Below, in pieces: positions 8,209 to 16,758 of a stretch of DNA of 64,000 bases. How positions within the stretch are numbered: position 1 is the first letter of the stretch; each line of letters begins with the position of its first letter. The notes under the pieces are model-generated. The model saw nothing but the letters and a program-made list of their open reading frames with translations. It was not told the DNA's origin and searched no databases. The translations under genes and the position numbers were made by a program. Source of the DNA: Nakamurella leprariae (GTDB taxonomy: Bacteria; Actinomycetota; Actinomycetes; Mycobacteriales; Nakamurellaceae). The stretch covers positions 124,001 through 188,000 of the forward strand of contig NZ_JAERWK010000021.1 in assembly GCF_016918035.1 (NCBI RefSeq). Reading direction: 5' to 3'.

Positions 8209-9383
8209 GCCACCCCGCCTCCGAAGCCTCGCCCGCCCCGGACGCCTCGACTTCCCCCGTCGGCGCCGAGGGCTCCGTGCCCGCGACCGCGCAGGACGCC
8301 GGACCAGTTGCGCAGCCGGAGCCGTCCGGCCCGGCGTTGCTGGAGGTCAAGGACCTCCTGGTCACCTTCGGCCGGAAGAAGGCGTTCCGACCGCTGGTCG
8401 AGACCCGTGCCGTCGACGGCATCAGCTTCAACCTCTACCAGGGCGAGACCCTGGGCCTGGTGGGAGAATCCGGCTGCGGCAAGTCGACCACCGCGCGCGG
8501 CGTCATGCGCCTGGTCGAGCCCAAGTCCGGCTCCGTCAAGCTGAACGGCAAGGAGCTGCTCGGGCTGCCGATCAAGGAGCTGCGGCCGGCCCGCAAGGAC
8601 ATCCAGATGGTGTTCCAGGACCCGTACTCGTCCCTGGACCCGTCGATGCTGGTGCGGGAGTCCATCGGCGAGCCGTTGGACGTCCACATGAAGATGAACC
8701 GGCAGCAGAAGACCGAGCGGGTGGCCGAACTGCTCCGTCTGGTCGGCCTGCCGCCGGACTACATGGTCCGGTACCCGCACGAGTTCTCCGGCGGTCAGCG
8801 GCAGCGGCTGACCATCGCCCGCGCCATCGCGGCCGATCCGAAGATCCTGGTCCTGGACGAGGCGGTCAGTGCTCTGGACGTCTCCACCCAGAACCAGGTC
8901 ATCGACCTGCTGGAGGAGTTGTCCCAGAAGATCGGCCTGACCTACCTGTTCATCGCCCACGACCTGTCGGTGGTGCGGCACATCTCGGACCGGGTCGCCG
9001 TCATGTACCTGGGCCAGATCGTCGAGCACGGCCCGACCAAGGCCGTCTTCGACGAACCGGCCCACCCGTACACCGAGGCATTGCTGTCCGCGGTGCCGAT
9101 CCCGTCGCCGAAGACCCAGCGCAGCCGCGAGCGGATCGTGCTCGCCGGTGACCCGCCGGATCCGTCCCGTGTGCCCCCGGGCTGCCGGTTCCACACCCGG
9201 TGCGCGTACGCGATGGACATCTGCCGCACCGTGATGCCGCAGCCGACCCCGAAGGTGGGTGGCGGCGAGGTGGCCTGCCACCTGCACACCTCCGGCCCGA
9301 TGCTGCAGGGCCGATCCCTGCGCATCATCAGCACCGGCAGCACGCGGACGATCGAGAACGACGCGGCGCAGGTCGTGGCGTGA
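8205..9383 (+). CDS. Peptide ABC transporter ATP-binding protein (DppF/OppF-like)
   Basis: A 392-residue ATPase. An unusually long, Ala/Pro-rich N-terminal tail (~45 residues) precedes the ABC domain. Walker A is GESGCGKS, the Q-loop MVFQDPYSSLDPS, the signature FSGGQRQRL, Walker B ILVLDEAVSALDVS and the switch His in FIAHDLSVV. The C-terminal extension contains PGCRFHTRCAYAMDIC. The frame is open upstream, but the ATG at 8205 overlaps the stop of the previous ATPase and is the natural start. Its own stop overlaps the GTG of the quinone-oxidoreductase-like gene, so translation of all five genes is likely coupled. Confidence 0.93.
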   Translation: MSHPASEASPAPDASTSPVGAEGSVPATAQDAGPVAQPEPSGPALLEVKDLLVTFGRKKAFRPLVETRAVDGISFNLYQGETLGLVGESGCGKSTTARGVMRLVEPKSGSVKLNGKELLGLPIKELRPARKDIQMVFQDPYSSLDPSMLVRESIGEPLDVHMKMNRQQKTERVAELLRLVGLPPDYMVRYPHEFSGGQRQRLTIARAIAADPKILVLDEAVSALDVSTQNQVIDLLEELSQKIGLTYLFIAHDLSVVRHISDRVAVMYLGQIVEHGPTKAVFDEPAHPYTEALLSAVPIPSPKTQRSRERIVLAGDPPDPSRVPPGCRFHTRCAYAMDICRTVMPQPTPKVGGGEVACHLHTSGPMLQGRSLRIISTGSTRTIENDAAQVVA

Positions 9384-10339
9384 GCCGGACGATGCGCGCC
9401 GTCGGAGTCCCGGAACCCGGCGGCCCTGACGTCCTGCGCATCGTCGAACTGCCGGTCCCCGAGCCGGGCGTCGACGAGGTCCGGATCCAGGTGGCGGCCG
9501 CGGCGGTGAACCCGACCGACACCGCGTTCCGGCAGACCGGTCCGCCGGCGGACGCCGAGCTGCCGCCACCGTGGATCCCGGGCATGGAGTTCGCCGGCCG
9601 GATCGACGAGGTCGGCAGTGCGGTGACCAGCCGGTTCGCGGTCGGCCAGCGGGTCATGGCCATCGTCCATCCACGTCGGCCGCTCGGCGGGAGCTACGCG
9701 CAGTACGTCGTGGTTCCCGCCGACGCGGTCGCCCCGGTCCCGGAGGGGATCTCGGACGCGGAGGCCTCCACCCTGCCGATGAACGGGCTGACCGTCCTCT
9801 CGGCGTTGCAGCACCTGGACCTGTCCCCCGGCCAGACGCTCGGCGTCACCGGGGCGGCCGGCGCCGTCGGCGGCTACGCGGTCCAGCTCGGCAAGCACGC
9901 CGGGCTCCGGGTGATCGCCGACGCGTCCGAACGGGACGAGGAGCTGGTCCGCTCGTTCGGTCCCGATGTCGTCGTCCGCAGCTCCCGCGATCCCCAGCAG
10001 GAGACGGCAGCGTTCCGGGCGGTCGCCCCCGACGGCGTCGACGGGCTGCTGGACGCGGCCGTGCTGGACGCCGGCGCCCTGCCGATCGTCAAGGACGGCG
10101 GTGCCCTGGTCACGGTCCGCTTCTGGGAGGGACCGAGCGAGCGTGGCATCCGGATCCACGCCGTGAAGGTGCGCGACCACCTGCGCGACGGCGCGTCGAT
10201 CGCGGACCTGGCCGAACTGGTCACCGCGAACGTGCTGACCCTCCGGGTGGCGCAGACCTATCCGGCGGAGGAAGCCGCCGCGGCCCACGAGCGGCTGCAG
10301 GCCGGCGGGACGCGCGGCCGGCTGGTGCTGACCTTCTGA
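9380..10339 (+). CDS. Zinc-independent quinone oxidoreductase-like protein (medium-chain reductase family)
   Basis: A 319-residue MDR-family protein. The N-terminal GroES-like part includes AAAAVNPTDTAFRQTG and VVGQ-type segments. The Rossmann domain carries LGVTGAAGAVGGYAVQLGKH, an NADPH-binding AxxGxVG pattern. The zinc-ligand residues of alcohol dehydrogenases are absent, as in quinone oxidoreductase/crotonyl-CoA reductase relatives. The first GTG (9380) overlaps the ATPase stop (GTGA), and a later ATG at 9392 is possible. Its place inside a transporter operon is odd: it may modify the imported compound or simply be co-transcribed. The substrate is unknown. Confidence 0.85.
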   Translation: MSRTMRAVGVPEPGGPDVLRIVELPVPEPGVDEVRIQVAAAAVNPTDTAFRQTGPPADAELPPPWIPGMEFAGRIDEVGSAVTSRFAVGQRVMAIVHPRRPLGGSYAQYVVVPADAVAPVPEGISDAEASTLPMNGLTVLSALQHLDLSPGQTLGVTGAAGAVGGYAVQLGKHAGLRVIADASERDEELVRSFGPDVVVRSSRDPQQETAAFRAVAPDGVDGLLDAAVLDAGALPIVKDGGALVTVRFWEGPSERGIRIHAVKVRDHLRDGASIADLAELVTANVLTLRVAQTYPAEEAAAAHERLQAGGTRGRLVLTF

Positions 10340-10355
10340 CGCACCACATCGAGTT

Positions 10356-10381
10356 CCCCGACGCTGTCCATGGTGTCGGGG
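10356..10381 (+). terminator. Hairpin between the oxidoreductase and first binding-protein gene
   Basis: CCCCGAC (10356-10362) pairs perfectly with GTCGGGG (10375-10381) around a 12-nt loop. No U tract follows. It could be a partial terminator, a processing site or an mRNA stabiliser that allows different expression of the binding-protein gene. Confidence 0.4.
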
Positions 10382-10441
10382 TCGCACCAACGCATGATCG
10401 CTCCACCAGTTCCACACACCCGTGTCCAGGAGGACATCGAA

Positions 10442-12082
10442 ATGAGCACAGCAATGAGGCTGCGATCTCGACGATCACGGATGTTGGTCGGATTCGTCGC
10501 CGCCGCCGCCCTGACCCTGTCCGCCTGTGGCGGGGGTTCCGACGGTGACTCCGGGGGCGGTGACGGGAGCACGTCCGGCGCAGCCGGCGGCACCGTCTCC
10601 CAGGGCCTGGACGCCATCGGCGCGAACTACGACCAGCGGGACCCGAACGGGACCTTCCGCTACGTGTTCGTGCAGAACCCGTCGACCTTCGACCCGCACC
10701 GATCCGCCAATCCGTGGGACATGATCTTCTTCCGGCTGGTCTACGACCAGCTGGTGCGCGAGAACGAGGAGGGCGAGCTGGTTCCCCAGCTGGCCACCGA
10801 GTGGGAGTTCAACGCGGACCAGACCGCGCTCACCATGAAGCTGCGGGACGACGTCGACTTCATCGACGGCACCCACTTCAACGCCGAGGCGGTCAAGGCC
10901 AACATCGAGCGGGCCAAGACCCTCGAGACCAGCACCCTCAAGGGCGCGCTCGCCCGAGTCGGTGACGTGCAGGTGGTCGACGAGTACACGGTGCAGATCA
11001 ACCTGACCGGCCCCGGCGGCAACCTGCCGGCGCTGTTCAGCGGTACCGCCGGCTCGATGATCAGCCCGGCCGCGTTCAGCAACCCCGACCTGGACCAGAA
11101 GCCGGTCGGCTCCGGCTTCGCCACGCTGGCCGAGTACGTGCCCGGCCAGGTGTCCAAGTACGACCGCAACGAGGACTACTGGGAGCCCGAGGCTGCCGGT
11201 GCCGCGCACTACGAGATCTACGCCCAGACCTCGGCTCCCACCCGGCTGAACATGCTGCAGACCGGCCAGGCCGAGCTCACCTACCTGGACCCCTCGCAGA
11301 ACGAGCAGGCTGCCCAGGTCGGGCTGAACGTCGCCCCGTCCAAGAGCCTGTCGATCATGTCGATGTACATGAACACCGGCAAGCCGCCGTTCAACGACTA
11401 CCGGGTGCGTGAGGCGTTCGAGCACGCGGTGGACAAGCAGGGCCTCGTCGACGGCGTGTTCTTCGGGCTGGATCTGCCCGTCGCGCAGTACATGCCGCCG
11501 GACTACTGGGCCTACGACCCGAACGTCGCGGCCGACGACCCGCGCTGGAACTACGACGTGGAGAAGGCCAAGGCGCTGCTGGCCGAGGCCGGCTACCCGG
11601 ACGGGGTCGACTTCGAGATGCTGGTGCCGGGTCTGGACGACCACCGCGCCATCGCCGAGGCACTGCAGCCGATGCTGGCCGAGGCCGGCCTGCGGGCGAA
11701 CCTGCGCGTGGTCGAGTCCCCGACCACCGGTGTGACCTTCTACGGCCGCCAGGAGGGCAACGCCTTCCCGGGCATGGGGTCCCCGTTCCAGGACATCTCG
11801 TCGGTCTACCAGGCGAGCCTGCCCGACCAGTACGCCAACCCGTGGAACACCACCACGCCGGAGTTCCAGCAGGCGTGGCTGGAGTCGCTGCAGGGCGCGA
11901 CCCAGGAGGAGCGGCTCCCCGCCATCCACAGGATGGTCGAGGAGGAGAAGAACATCCGGAAGAGCTTCGCCATGCTGGCGCACTACCCGCCGAGCGCGTG
12001 GACCGACAAGGCCGCGTTCCCGGAGGGCTACCGCCCGGCCTACGCCCCCGACCTGCGCTACGTGGGTGTGACCGCAGGCTGA
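10442..12082 (+). CDS. ABC transporter substrate-binding lipoprotein, SBP family 5 (copy 1)
   Basis: A 546-residue family-5 (DppA/OppA/NikA-like) binding protein. A lipoprotein signal peptide is visible: basic residues (MRLRSRRSRM), a hydrophobic core and the lipobox LSAC, followed by a Gly/Ser-rich linker. The family signature region is present (LATEWEFNADQTALTMKLRD and DGTHFNAEAVKANIERAK). It captures the solute outside the membrane for the upstream permeases. AGGAGG at ~10430 lies 7-8 nt before the ATG, so the in-frame extension upstream is not used. The next gene encodes a very similar protein, an apparent tandem duplication. Confidence 0.93.
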   Translation: MSTAMRLRSRRSRMLVGFVAAAALTLSACGGGSDGDSGGGDGSTSGAAGGTVSQGLDAIGANYDQRDPNGTFRYVFVQNPSTFDPHRSANPWDMIFFRLVYDQLVRENEEGELVPQLATEWEFNADQTALTMKLRDDVDFIDGTHFNAEAVKANIERAKTLETSTLKGALARVGDVQVVDEYTVQINLTGPGGNLPALFSGTAGSMISPAAFSNPDLDQKPVGSGFATLAEYVPGQVSKYDRNEDYWEPEAAGAAHYEIYAQTSAPTRLNMLQTGQAELTYLDPSQNEQAAQVGLNVAPSKSLSIMSMYMNTGKPPFNDYRVREAFEHAVDKQGLVDGVFFGLDLPVAQYMPPDYWAYDPNVAADDPRWNYDVEKAKALLAEAGYPDGVDFEMLVPGLDDHRAIAEALQPMLAEAGLRANLRVVESPTTGVTFYGRQEGNAFPGMGSPFQDISSVYQASLPDQYANPWNTTTPEFQQAWLESLQGATQEERLPAIHRMVEEEKNIRKSFAMLAHYPPSAWTDKAAFPEGYRPAYAPDLRYVGVTAG

Positions 12083-12113
12083 TCGCCGTCCCACCCGCGA
12101 TCACATGATGTCC

Positions 12114-12155
12114 AGAACGCCCGGGCTGTCGACGATGTCGACGCCCGGGCGTTCT
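12114..12155 (+). terminator. Strong hairpin after binding-protein copy 1
   Basis: A perfect 13-bp stem, AGAACGCCCGGGC (12114-12126) with its complement at 12143-12155. Inside it, two GTCGAC halves (12128-12133, 12137-12142) can pair around a 3-nt loop. No U tract follows, as is usual for actinobacterial terminator-like hairpins. It separates the two duplicated binding-protein genes, implying separate transcription or graded expression. Confidence 0.75.
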
Positions 12156-12372
12156 GTGTCGCCCCAGAATGCTTCGCAGTGCAAAGGTCTCGGTTCGAGA
12201 ACAGTCCGCGGCGCGTCCACCGGACCGTGGTCCTGCGTCGCGGAACGTGCGAGAGTGACGGTCCCCGCCGGTGTGCCACCGGCGGCAGACGTTCCGGATG
12301 GGGACGGCACGATCGAGCCGGTGCGCTGTCATCGGCCCTGGTCATGACCACGACGACGCGAGGAAGGAACAC

Positions 12373-13992
12373 ATGAGCGCATCAGCGAAGCTGCGGCAGC
12401 GGCGCACCCGGTGGCTGGTCGGTGCCGTCACCGTCGCTGCCCTGGCCCTGTCGGGGTGCGGCGGCGGATCCGACGGGAACTCCGGCGGAGGCGGCGAGGG
12501 TTCGGCAGTGGAGACCGGTGTCGAGGACATCGGCCAGAACGCCGACCAACTCGACCCGAACGGCACGTTCCGGTACGTGTTCGTGCAGAACCCGTCGACC
12601 TTCGACCCGCACCGCTCGGGCAACCCGTGGGACCTGATCTTCTTCCGGCTGGTCTACGACCAGCTGCTGATGGAGGACCAGGCCGGTGAGCTGATCCCCG
12701 GACTGGCCACCGAGTGGGAGTTCAACGCCGACCAGACGGCCCTGACCATGAAGCTGCGGGACGACGTCGACTTCATCGACGGCACCCACTTCGACGCCGA
12801 GGCGGTCAAGGCCAACATCGAGCGGATGAAGAACCTGCCGGAGAGCACCCAGAAGGGCAATCTGGCCCGGGTCGGCGACGTGCAGGTCATCGACGAGACC
12901 ACCGTCCAGATCAACCTGACCGGCCCCGGCGGCGATCTGCCGGCGCTGTTCGCCGGCCCGTCCGGATCGATGGTCAGCCCCGCCGCCTTCAGCAATCCGG
13001 ACCTGGACCAGAAGCCGGTCGGCTCCGGCTTCGCCAAGCTGACCGAGTACGTCCCCGGTCAGGTCTCCAAGTACGACCGCAACGAGGACTACTGGGATCC
13101 GGAGGCGGCCAAGGCGGCCAAGTACGAGATCTACGTGCAGACCGCGGCGCCCACCCGGCTGAACATGCTGCAGACCGGCCAGGCCGAGCTGACCTACCTG
13201 GACCCCTCGCAGTCGGAGCAGGCCGCGGCGGCCGGGCTGAACACCGCGCCGTCCAAGAGTCAGACCATCGTGTCGTTCAACATGAACCCCGGGAAGCCGC
13301 CGTTCGACGACTTCCGGGTCCGGCAGGCCACCGAGCACGCCATCGACCGGCAGGCCATCGTCGACGGGGTGTTCTTCGGCATGGGCAACCCGGTGGCGCA
13401 GTACGAGACGCCGGACAGCTGGGCCTACGACCCGGACGTCACGCCGGACAACCCGGAGTACGGCTACGACCCGGAGAAGGCCAAGGCACTGCTGGCCGAG
13501 GCCGGCTACGCGGACGGCGTCGACATCGAGCTGCTGGTGCCAAGTCTGGACGACCACCGGGCCACCGCGGACGCCATCGTGCCGATGCTGGCCGAGGTCG
13601 GGATCCGGGCCACCACCCGGGTCATCGAGTCGCCGACCACGCCGGTCACGTTCTTCAGCCGCCAGGAGGGCAACGCCTACGCCGGCTTCGGTGCGCCGTT
13701 CGCCGATCCGACGACGCCGTACCTGGTCAGCCTGCCCGGGCAGTTCCGCAACCCGTGGAACCTCTCGACGCCCGAGTTCCAGGCGGCCTGGCTGGAGGCC
13801 CTCGAGGGCGCCACGCGCGAGGAGCGGCTCCCCGGGATCCACAAGATGATCGAGGAGGAGAAGAAGATCCTGAAGAACTTCCCGCTCCACCAGCACATCC
13901 CGCCGAGCGCGTGGACCGACAAGGCCGTCTTCCCCGAGGGCTACCAGGTCGCGTATGCGCCGAACCTGCGCGGGGTGGGTGTCACCGCGTGA
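12373..13992 (+). CDS. ABC transporter substrate-binding lipoprotein, SBP family 5 (copy 2)
   Basis: A 539-residue paralogue of the preceding binding protein, with very high similarity throughout (shared blocks such as GTFRYVFVQNPSTFDPHRS, PVGSGFA.LTEYVPGQVSKY and YLDPSQ.EQAA). The signal peptide ends in the lipobox LSGC. GAGGAAGG lies just upstream of the ATG. Differences cluster in the middle and C-terminal lobes (for example DLPVAQYMPPDYWAYDP versus GNPVAQYETPDSWAYDP), where substrate residues usually lie, so specificity may have diverged. It is preceded by a strong hairpin and ~215 nt that may contain its own promoter. Confidence 0.93.
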   Translation: MSASAKLRQRRTRWLVGAVTVAALALSGCGGGSDGNSGGGGEGSAVETGVEDIGQNADQLDPNGTFRYVFVQNPSTFDPHRSGNPWDLIFFRLVYDQLLMEDQAGELIPGLATEWEFNADQTALTMKLRDDVDFIDGTHFDAEAVKANIERMKNLPESTQKGNLARVGDVQVIDETTVQINLTGPGGDLPALFAGPSGSMVSPAAFSNPDLDQKPVGSGFAKLTEYVPGQVSKYDRNEDYWDPEAAKAAKYEIYVQTAAPTRLNMLQTGQAELTYLDPSQSEQAAAAGLNTAPSKSQTIVSFNMNPGKPPFDDFRVRQATEHAIDRQAIVDGVFFGMGNPVAQYETPDSWAYDPDVTPDNPEYGYDPEKAKALLAEAGYADGVDIELLVPSLDDHRATADAIVPMLAEVGIRATTRVIESPTTPVTFFSRQEGNAYAGFGAPFADPTTPYLVSLPGQFRNPWNLSTPEFQAAWLEALEGATREERLPGIHKMIEEEKKILKNFPLHQHIPPSAWTDKAVFPEGYQVAYAPNLRGVGVTA

Positions 13993-14013
13993 TCTGACCC
14001 CGGGTCGGCTGGT

Positions 14014-14019
14014 TACCGT
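14014..14019 (+). promoter_or_regulatory. Leaderless -10 element for the MFS gene
   Basis: TACCGT ends 6 nt before the GTG at 14026 and there is no ribosome-binding site. This spacing puts transcription start at or next to the start codon. Confidence 0.5.
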
Positions 14020-14025
14020 GCTCCG

Positions 14026-15192
14026 GTGACCAGCCGGCTCCCAGCGACGACGACAGGACCGGTGCCGGTGGCGCCGGTCCTGTCGTTGTTGTTCGCCACC
14101 GGGTGGGCGGCCAACCACTTCGTGGCGCTCCTGCCGGTGCTCCGCGAGCAGGAACACCTGTCCGCCGGCCTGCTCGCCGGGGTCTTCGGCCTGTACGCGG
14201 TGGGCCTGCTGCCGGGACTGCTGCTCGGCGGGTCACTGTCCGACCGGATCGGTCGCCGACGGCTGGCCCTGCCCGGGGCGGCGGTCGCCCTGGCCGGCAC
14301 CGTGTCGCTGCTCGCCTGGCACGACCCGGCCGGACTGGTGGTCGGCCGGCTGCTGGTCGGGTTGGGCGCCGGGGCCACGATCAGCGCCGGGACGGCCTGG
14401 GCGACCGACCGACGCGGCGCCGCCGGTTCCGTCCGCGCCGGGGTGGCGCTCACCGCGGGCTTCGCCGCCGGCCCGGTGGTCTCCGGCGTCCTGGCCCAGT
14501 GGCTGCCGGCCCCGCTGGTCGTCGCGTTCGCGCTGAGCGCGGCCCTGTCCGTCGGCGCCATCCTGGCCGCCGCCCGGGTGGACGCACTCCCGCCGCCGGA
14601 CGGTCCCGTCCCCACCGATCCGGTCCCCGTCCGCCCCCGATCGGCCCACACGGCGCTGGGCTGGGCGCTGCCCGTCGCGCCGTTCGTGTTCACCAGCACC
14701 GCCGTCGGGATCGTGACGCTGCCGTCCCGGCTCGAGGGCTCGGTCGGCGGTCCGCTGCCGGCCGGGCTGGGCGCGGGACTGGTCATGGGCACCGGTGTCG
14801 TCGCCCAGATGGTGGCGCGCCGGCTGCACGCCGGAGCCTCCGTGGGCGTCGTCGGTGCCACCGCGTCCGCGGCCGGGCTGGCCCTGGTCGCCGCCGTGGT
14901 CGCCGACCCGCCGTTGGGCATGTTCCTGCTCGCCGGAACGCTGCTCGGCGTCGGGTACGGCCTGTGCCTGCGTGGCGGGCTGCTCGACCTGGCCACCTGG
15001 GCGCCACCGGCTCGGCGCGGCTCGCTCACCGGCGTGTTCTACGTCTGCGCCTATCTCGGGTTCGGGGTGCCCGTCCTGGTGGAGGCCCTGCGGCCGGCGT
15101 GGGGCGACCGGCTGCCGCTGCTGGTGCTGGCCGGGGCCGCCGCCGTGGCGGCCGCACACCGCGGGTGGCGGCTGCGTCGGCATCACCACTGA
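14026..15192 (+). CDS. MFS transporter
   Basis: A 388-residue major facilitator with about 12 membrane segments. The first segment runs from VAPVLSLLFATGWAANHFVA, and motif A is seen as GGSLSDRIGRRR (residues ~66-77). The length and the pattern of short loops suit small drug/sugar-type exporters of the DHA1 or YcaD type. The GTG start follows a TACCGT -10 hexamer by 6 nt, which implies a leaderless mRNA. It has its own promoter despite lying only 33 nt after the binding-protein gene. The substrate is unknown. Confidence 0.85.
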   Translation: MTSRLPATTTGPVPVAPVLSLLFATGWAANHFVALLPVLREQEHLSAGLLAGVFGLYAVGLLPGLLLGGSLSDRIGRRRLALPGAAVALAGTVSLLAWHDPAGLVVGRLLVGLGAGATISAGTAWATDRRGAAGSVRAGVALTAGFAAGPVVSGVLAQWLPAPLVVAFALSAALSVGAILAAARVDALPPPDGPVPTDPVPVRPRSAHTALGWALPVAPFVFTSTAVGIVTLPSRLEGSVGGPLPAGLGAGLVMGTGVVAQMVARRLHAGASVGVVGATASAAGLALVAAVVADPPLGMFLLAGTLLGVGYGLCLRGGLLDLATWAPPARRGSLTGVFYVCAYLGFGVPVLVEALRPAWGDRLPLLVLAGAAAVAAAHRGWRLRRHHH

Positions 15193-15193
15193 C

Positions 15194-15225
15194 GCCGTCA
15201 CTGACGACGGCACCGGTGACGGTGC
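15194..15225 (+). terminator. Tandem short hairpins after the MFS gene
   Basis: GCCGTC/GACGGC (15194-15199 with 15206-15211) and GCACCG/CGGTGC (15210-15215 with 15220-15225) form two consecutive 6-bp stems right after the stop codon. No U tract follows. Confidence 0.45.
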
Positions 15226-15302
15226 GTCCCGTGGTCGGTTCACGCCTCGGTGCGCCGGGTACCGCACCGGCATCAGCGTCCTCGCTCCTCCCGGAGGTTC
15301 CC

Positions 15303-16109
15303 GTGAGTCCAGCACCCACCGCCGGTCGCTCCTTCGCCGTCGTGACCGGGTCCTCGTCCGGTATCGGTCTGGAGCTGGCCCGCCAGTTCGCCGGCCACCA
15401 TTTCGACGTGCTGCTGTGCGCCGAGGACGACGGGCTGGAGACCGCGGCCGCCGGGGTGCGGTCCGAGCACCACGACGCCACGATCACCACGCTGCGGGCC
15501 GACCTGGCCAGCGACGACGGCCCGGCGGCGCTGGTCCGGCACGTCGAGGCGACGGGCCGGCCGGTCGACGCGCTCGCGCTGAACGCCGGGGTCGGCAACG
15601 CCGGGCGGTTCCTGGACACCGGGCTCTCCGGCGACCTGACCCTCATCCGGGTCAACATCGTCGCCGTGGTGCAGCTGGCCAAGCAGCTGCTGCCGGCCAT
15701 GGTGGCCCGCGGCTCCGGGCGGCTGCTCATCACCGGGTCGGTGGCCGGCACGATGCCGGGCCCGTTCTACGCCACCTACGCCGCGTCGAAGGCCTTCCTG
15801 AACTCGTTCGCCGAGGCCGTCCGGTACGAGCTCACGGACACCGGCGTCACCGTCACCGTGCTCATGCCCGGGCCGACCGACACCGGGTTCTTCGACCGGG
15901 CCGGGATGCAGGGGACGCCGGCCGCCGAAGGACCGAAGGACGATCCGGCCCAGGTGGCCGCGGCCGGGTTCGAGGCGTTGATGGCCGGCAAGGACTCGGT
16001 CGCGGCCAGCACGCTCAAGGACAAGGCGATGGCCGTCGGGGCCAAGCTGCTGCCCGACCGCGCCGCGGCGGCCCTGCAGGCGAAGCTGACCGAACCGAAG
16101 GACGGCTGA
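15303..16109 (+). CDS. Short-chain dehydrogenase/reductase
   Basis: A 268-residue classical SDR. It has the nucleotide-binding motif VTGSSSGIGLELA near the N terminus, LNAGVG (the NNAG position), the catalytic Ser in LLITGSVAGTMPG, the catalytic YxxxK as YAASKAFLNSF, and MPGPTDTGFF after the active site. It uses NAD(P)H to reduce or oxidise a carbonyl/alcohol; the substrate is unknown. The GTG start is supported by GGAGG about 8 nt upstream. It faces the DUF5318 gene with only 10 nt between stops. Confidence 0.88.
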   Translation: MSPAPTAGRSFAVVTGSSSGIGLELARQFAGHHFDVLLCAEDDGLETAAAGVRSEHHDATITTLRADLASDDGPAALVRHVEATGRPVDALALNAGVGNAGRFLDTGLSGDLTLIRVNIVAVVQLAKQLLPAMVARGSGRLLITGSVAGTMPGPFYATYAASKAFLNSFAEAVRYELTDTGVTVTVLMPGPTDTGFFDRAGMQGTPAAEGPKDDPAQVAAAGFEALMAGKDSVAASTLKDKAMAVGAKLLPDRAAAALQAKLTEPKDG

Positions 16110-16119
16110 AGCGGGCGGT

Positions 16120-16524
16120 TCAACCCCGCCGGGACTGGCGGCGCGGCTGGCGCGGCTGCTCGCCGTCCTTGCCCATCACGAACGACGCCACCAGGTGGTT
16201 CCAGGAGCAGGTCCGGCACACCTCGACCTGGTAGACGGAGAACTCGCCGAACGTGCCGGCCATCCGTTCCAGCTCCGCCGGGGTCCTCGCGGAGCCGGCC
16301 AGGTGCTTCAACTGGTCGCCGTAGACCCAGTAGACGTGGGTGAGCGGCTCCTTGCGGCACACCGGGCACGGCGTCTCGGTCGGGGTGCCGTGGAACTTGG
16401 CCGCCCGGATCAGGTACGGGGACGCGTCGCAGACCTCGGTGACGCCCGTCCGCCCGCGAGTGACCTCCGCGAGGACGGCGCGGCGCTGCAGCGCGTAGTC
16501 CACGAGGGCTCGCTGCGTGCGCAT
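16120..16524 (-). CDS. DUF5318 family protein (Rv0049-like)
   Basis: A 134-residue actinobacterial protein of unknown function. It starts MRTQRALVDYALQRRAVLAE and carries two CxxC pairs, CPVC (~residues 53-56) and CRTC (~103-106), which suggest a zinc ribbon. The middle contains VYWVYGDQLKHLAG and the C terminus is basic. In mycobacteria the homologue (Rv0049) lies beside ponA1 and near the PadR and ino1 genes; the PadR and ino1 neighbours are kept here, ponA is not. A TACCCT hexamer ends 7 nt before the ATG, so the mRNA may be leaderless. Its function is not known. Confidence 0.85.
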   Translation of the reverse strand: MRTQRALVDYALQRRAVLAEVTRGRTGVTEVCDASPYLIRAAKFHGTPTETPCPVCRKEPLTHVYWVYGDQLKHLAGSARTPAELERMAGTFGEFSVYQVEVCRTCSWNHLVASFVMGKDGEQPRQPRRQSRRG

Positions 16525-16682
16525 CCTCAGGAGGGTACGCCCGGGGTCTGCGGCCCGGCCGGGTGGCTGACCGACGGGATGCACCGCCTCCGGCCTGCGC
16601 ATCTGCCGTCGCGTCGCCCTGGTTCCACCGGCGACCGACCACCACCGGAGCACGGACGGACCGGCACCGGCGTGGTCGCCGG

Positions 16683-16699
16683 ATGTATCGGAGCGACAT
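16683..16699. promoter_or_regulatory. Candidate PadR operator (ATGT-N9-ACAT)
   Basis: ATGT (16683-16686) and ACAT (16696-16699) form an inverted repeat. PadR-family regulators bind ATGT-N8..10-ACAT sites. It lies 60-76 nt before the PadR gene start in the divergent DUF5318/PadR promoter region, so autoregulation is likely. Confidence 0.55.
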
Positions 16700-16758
16700 A
16701 TCATGGGCGCCACTCGACCGGGTCCGTCCGGCCGGGCAGCCGCTCGGGAGGAGGTCCG

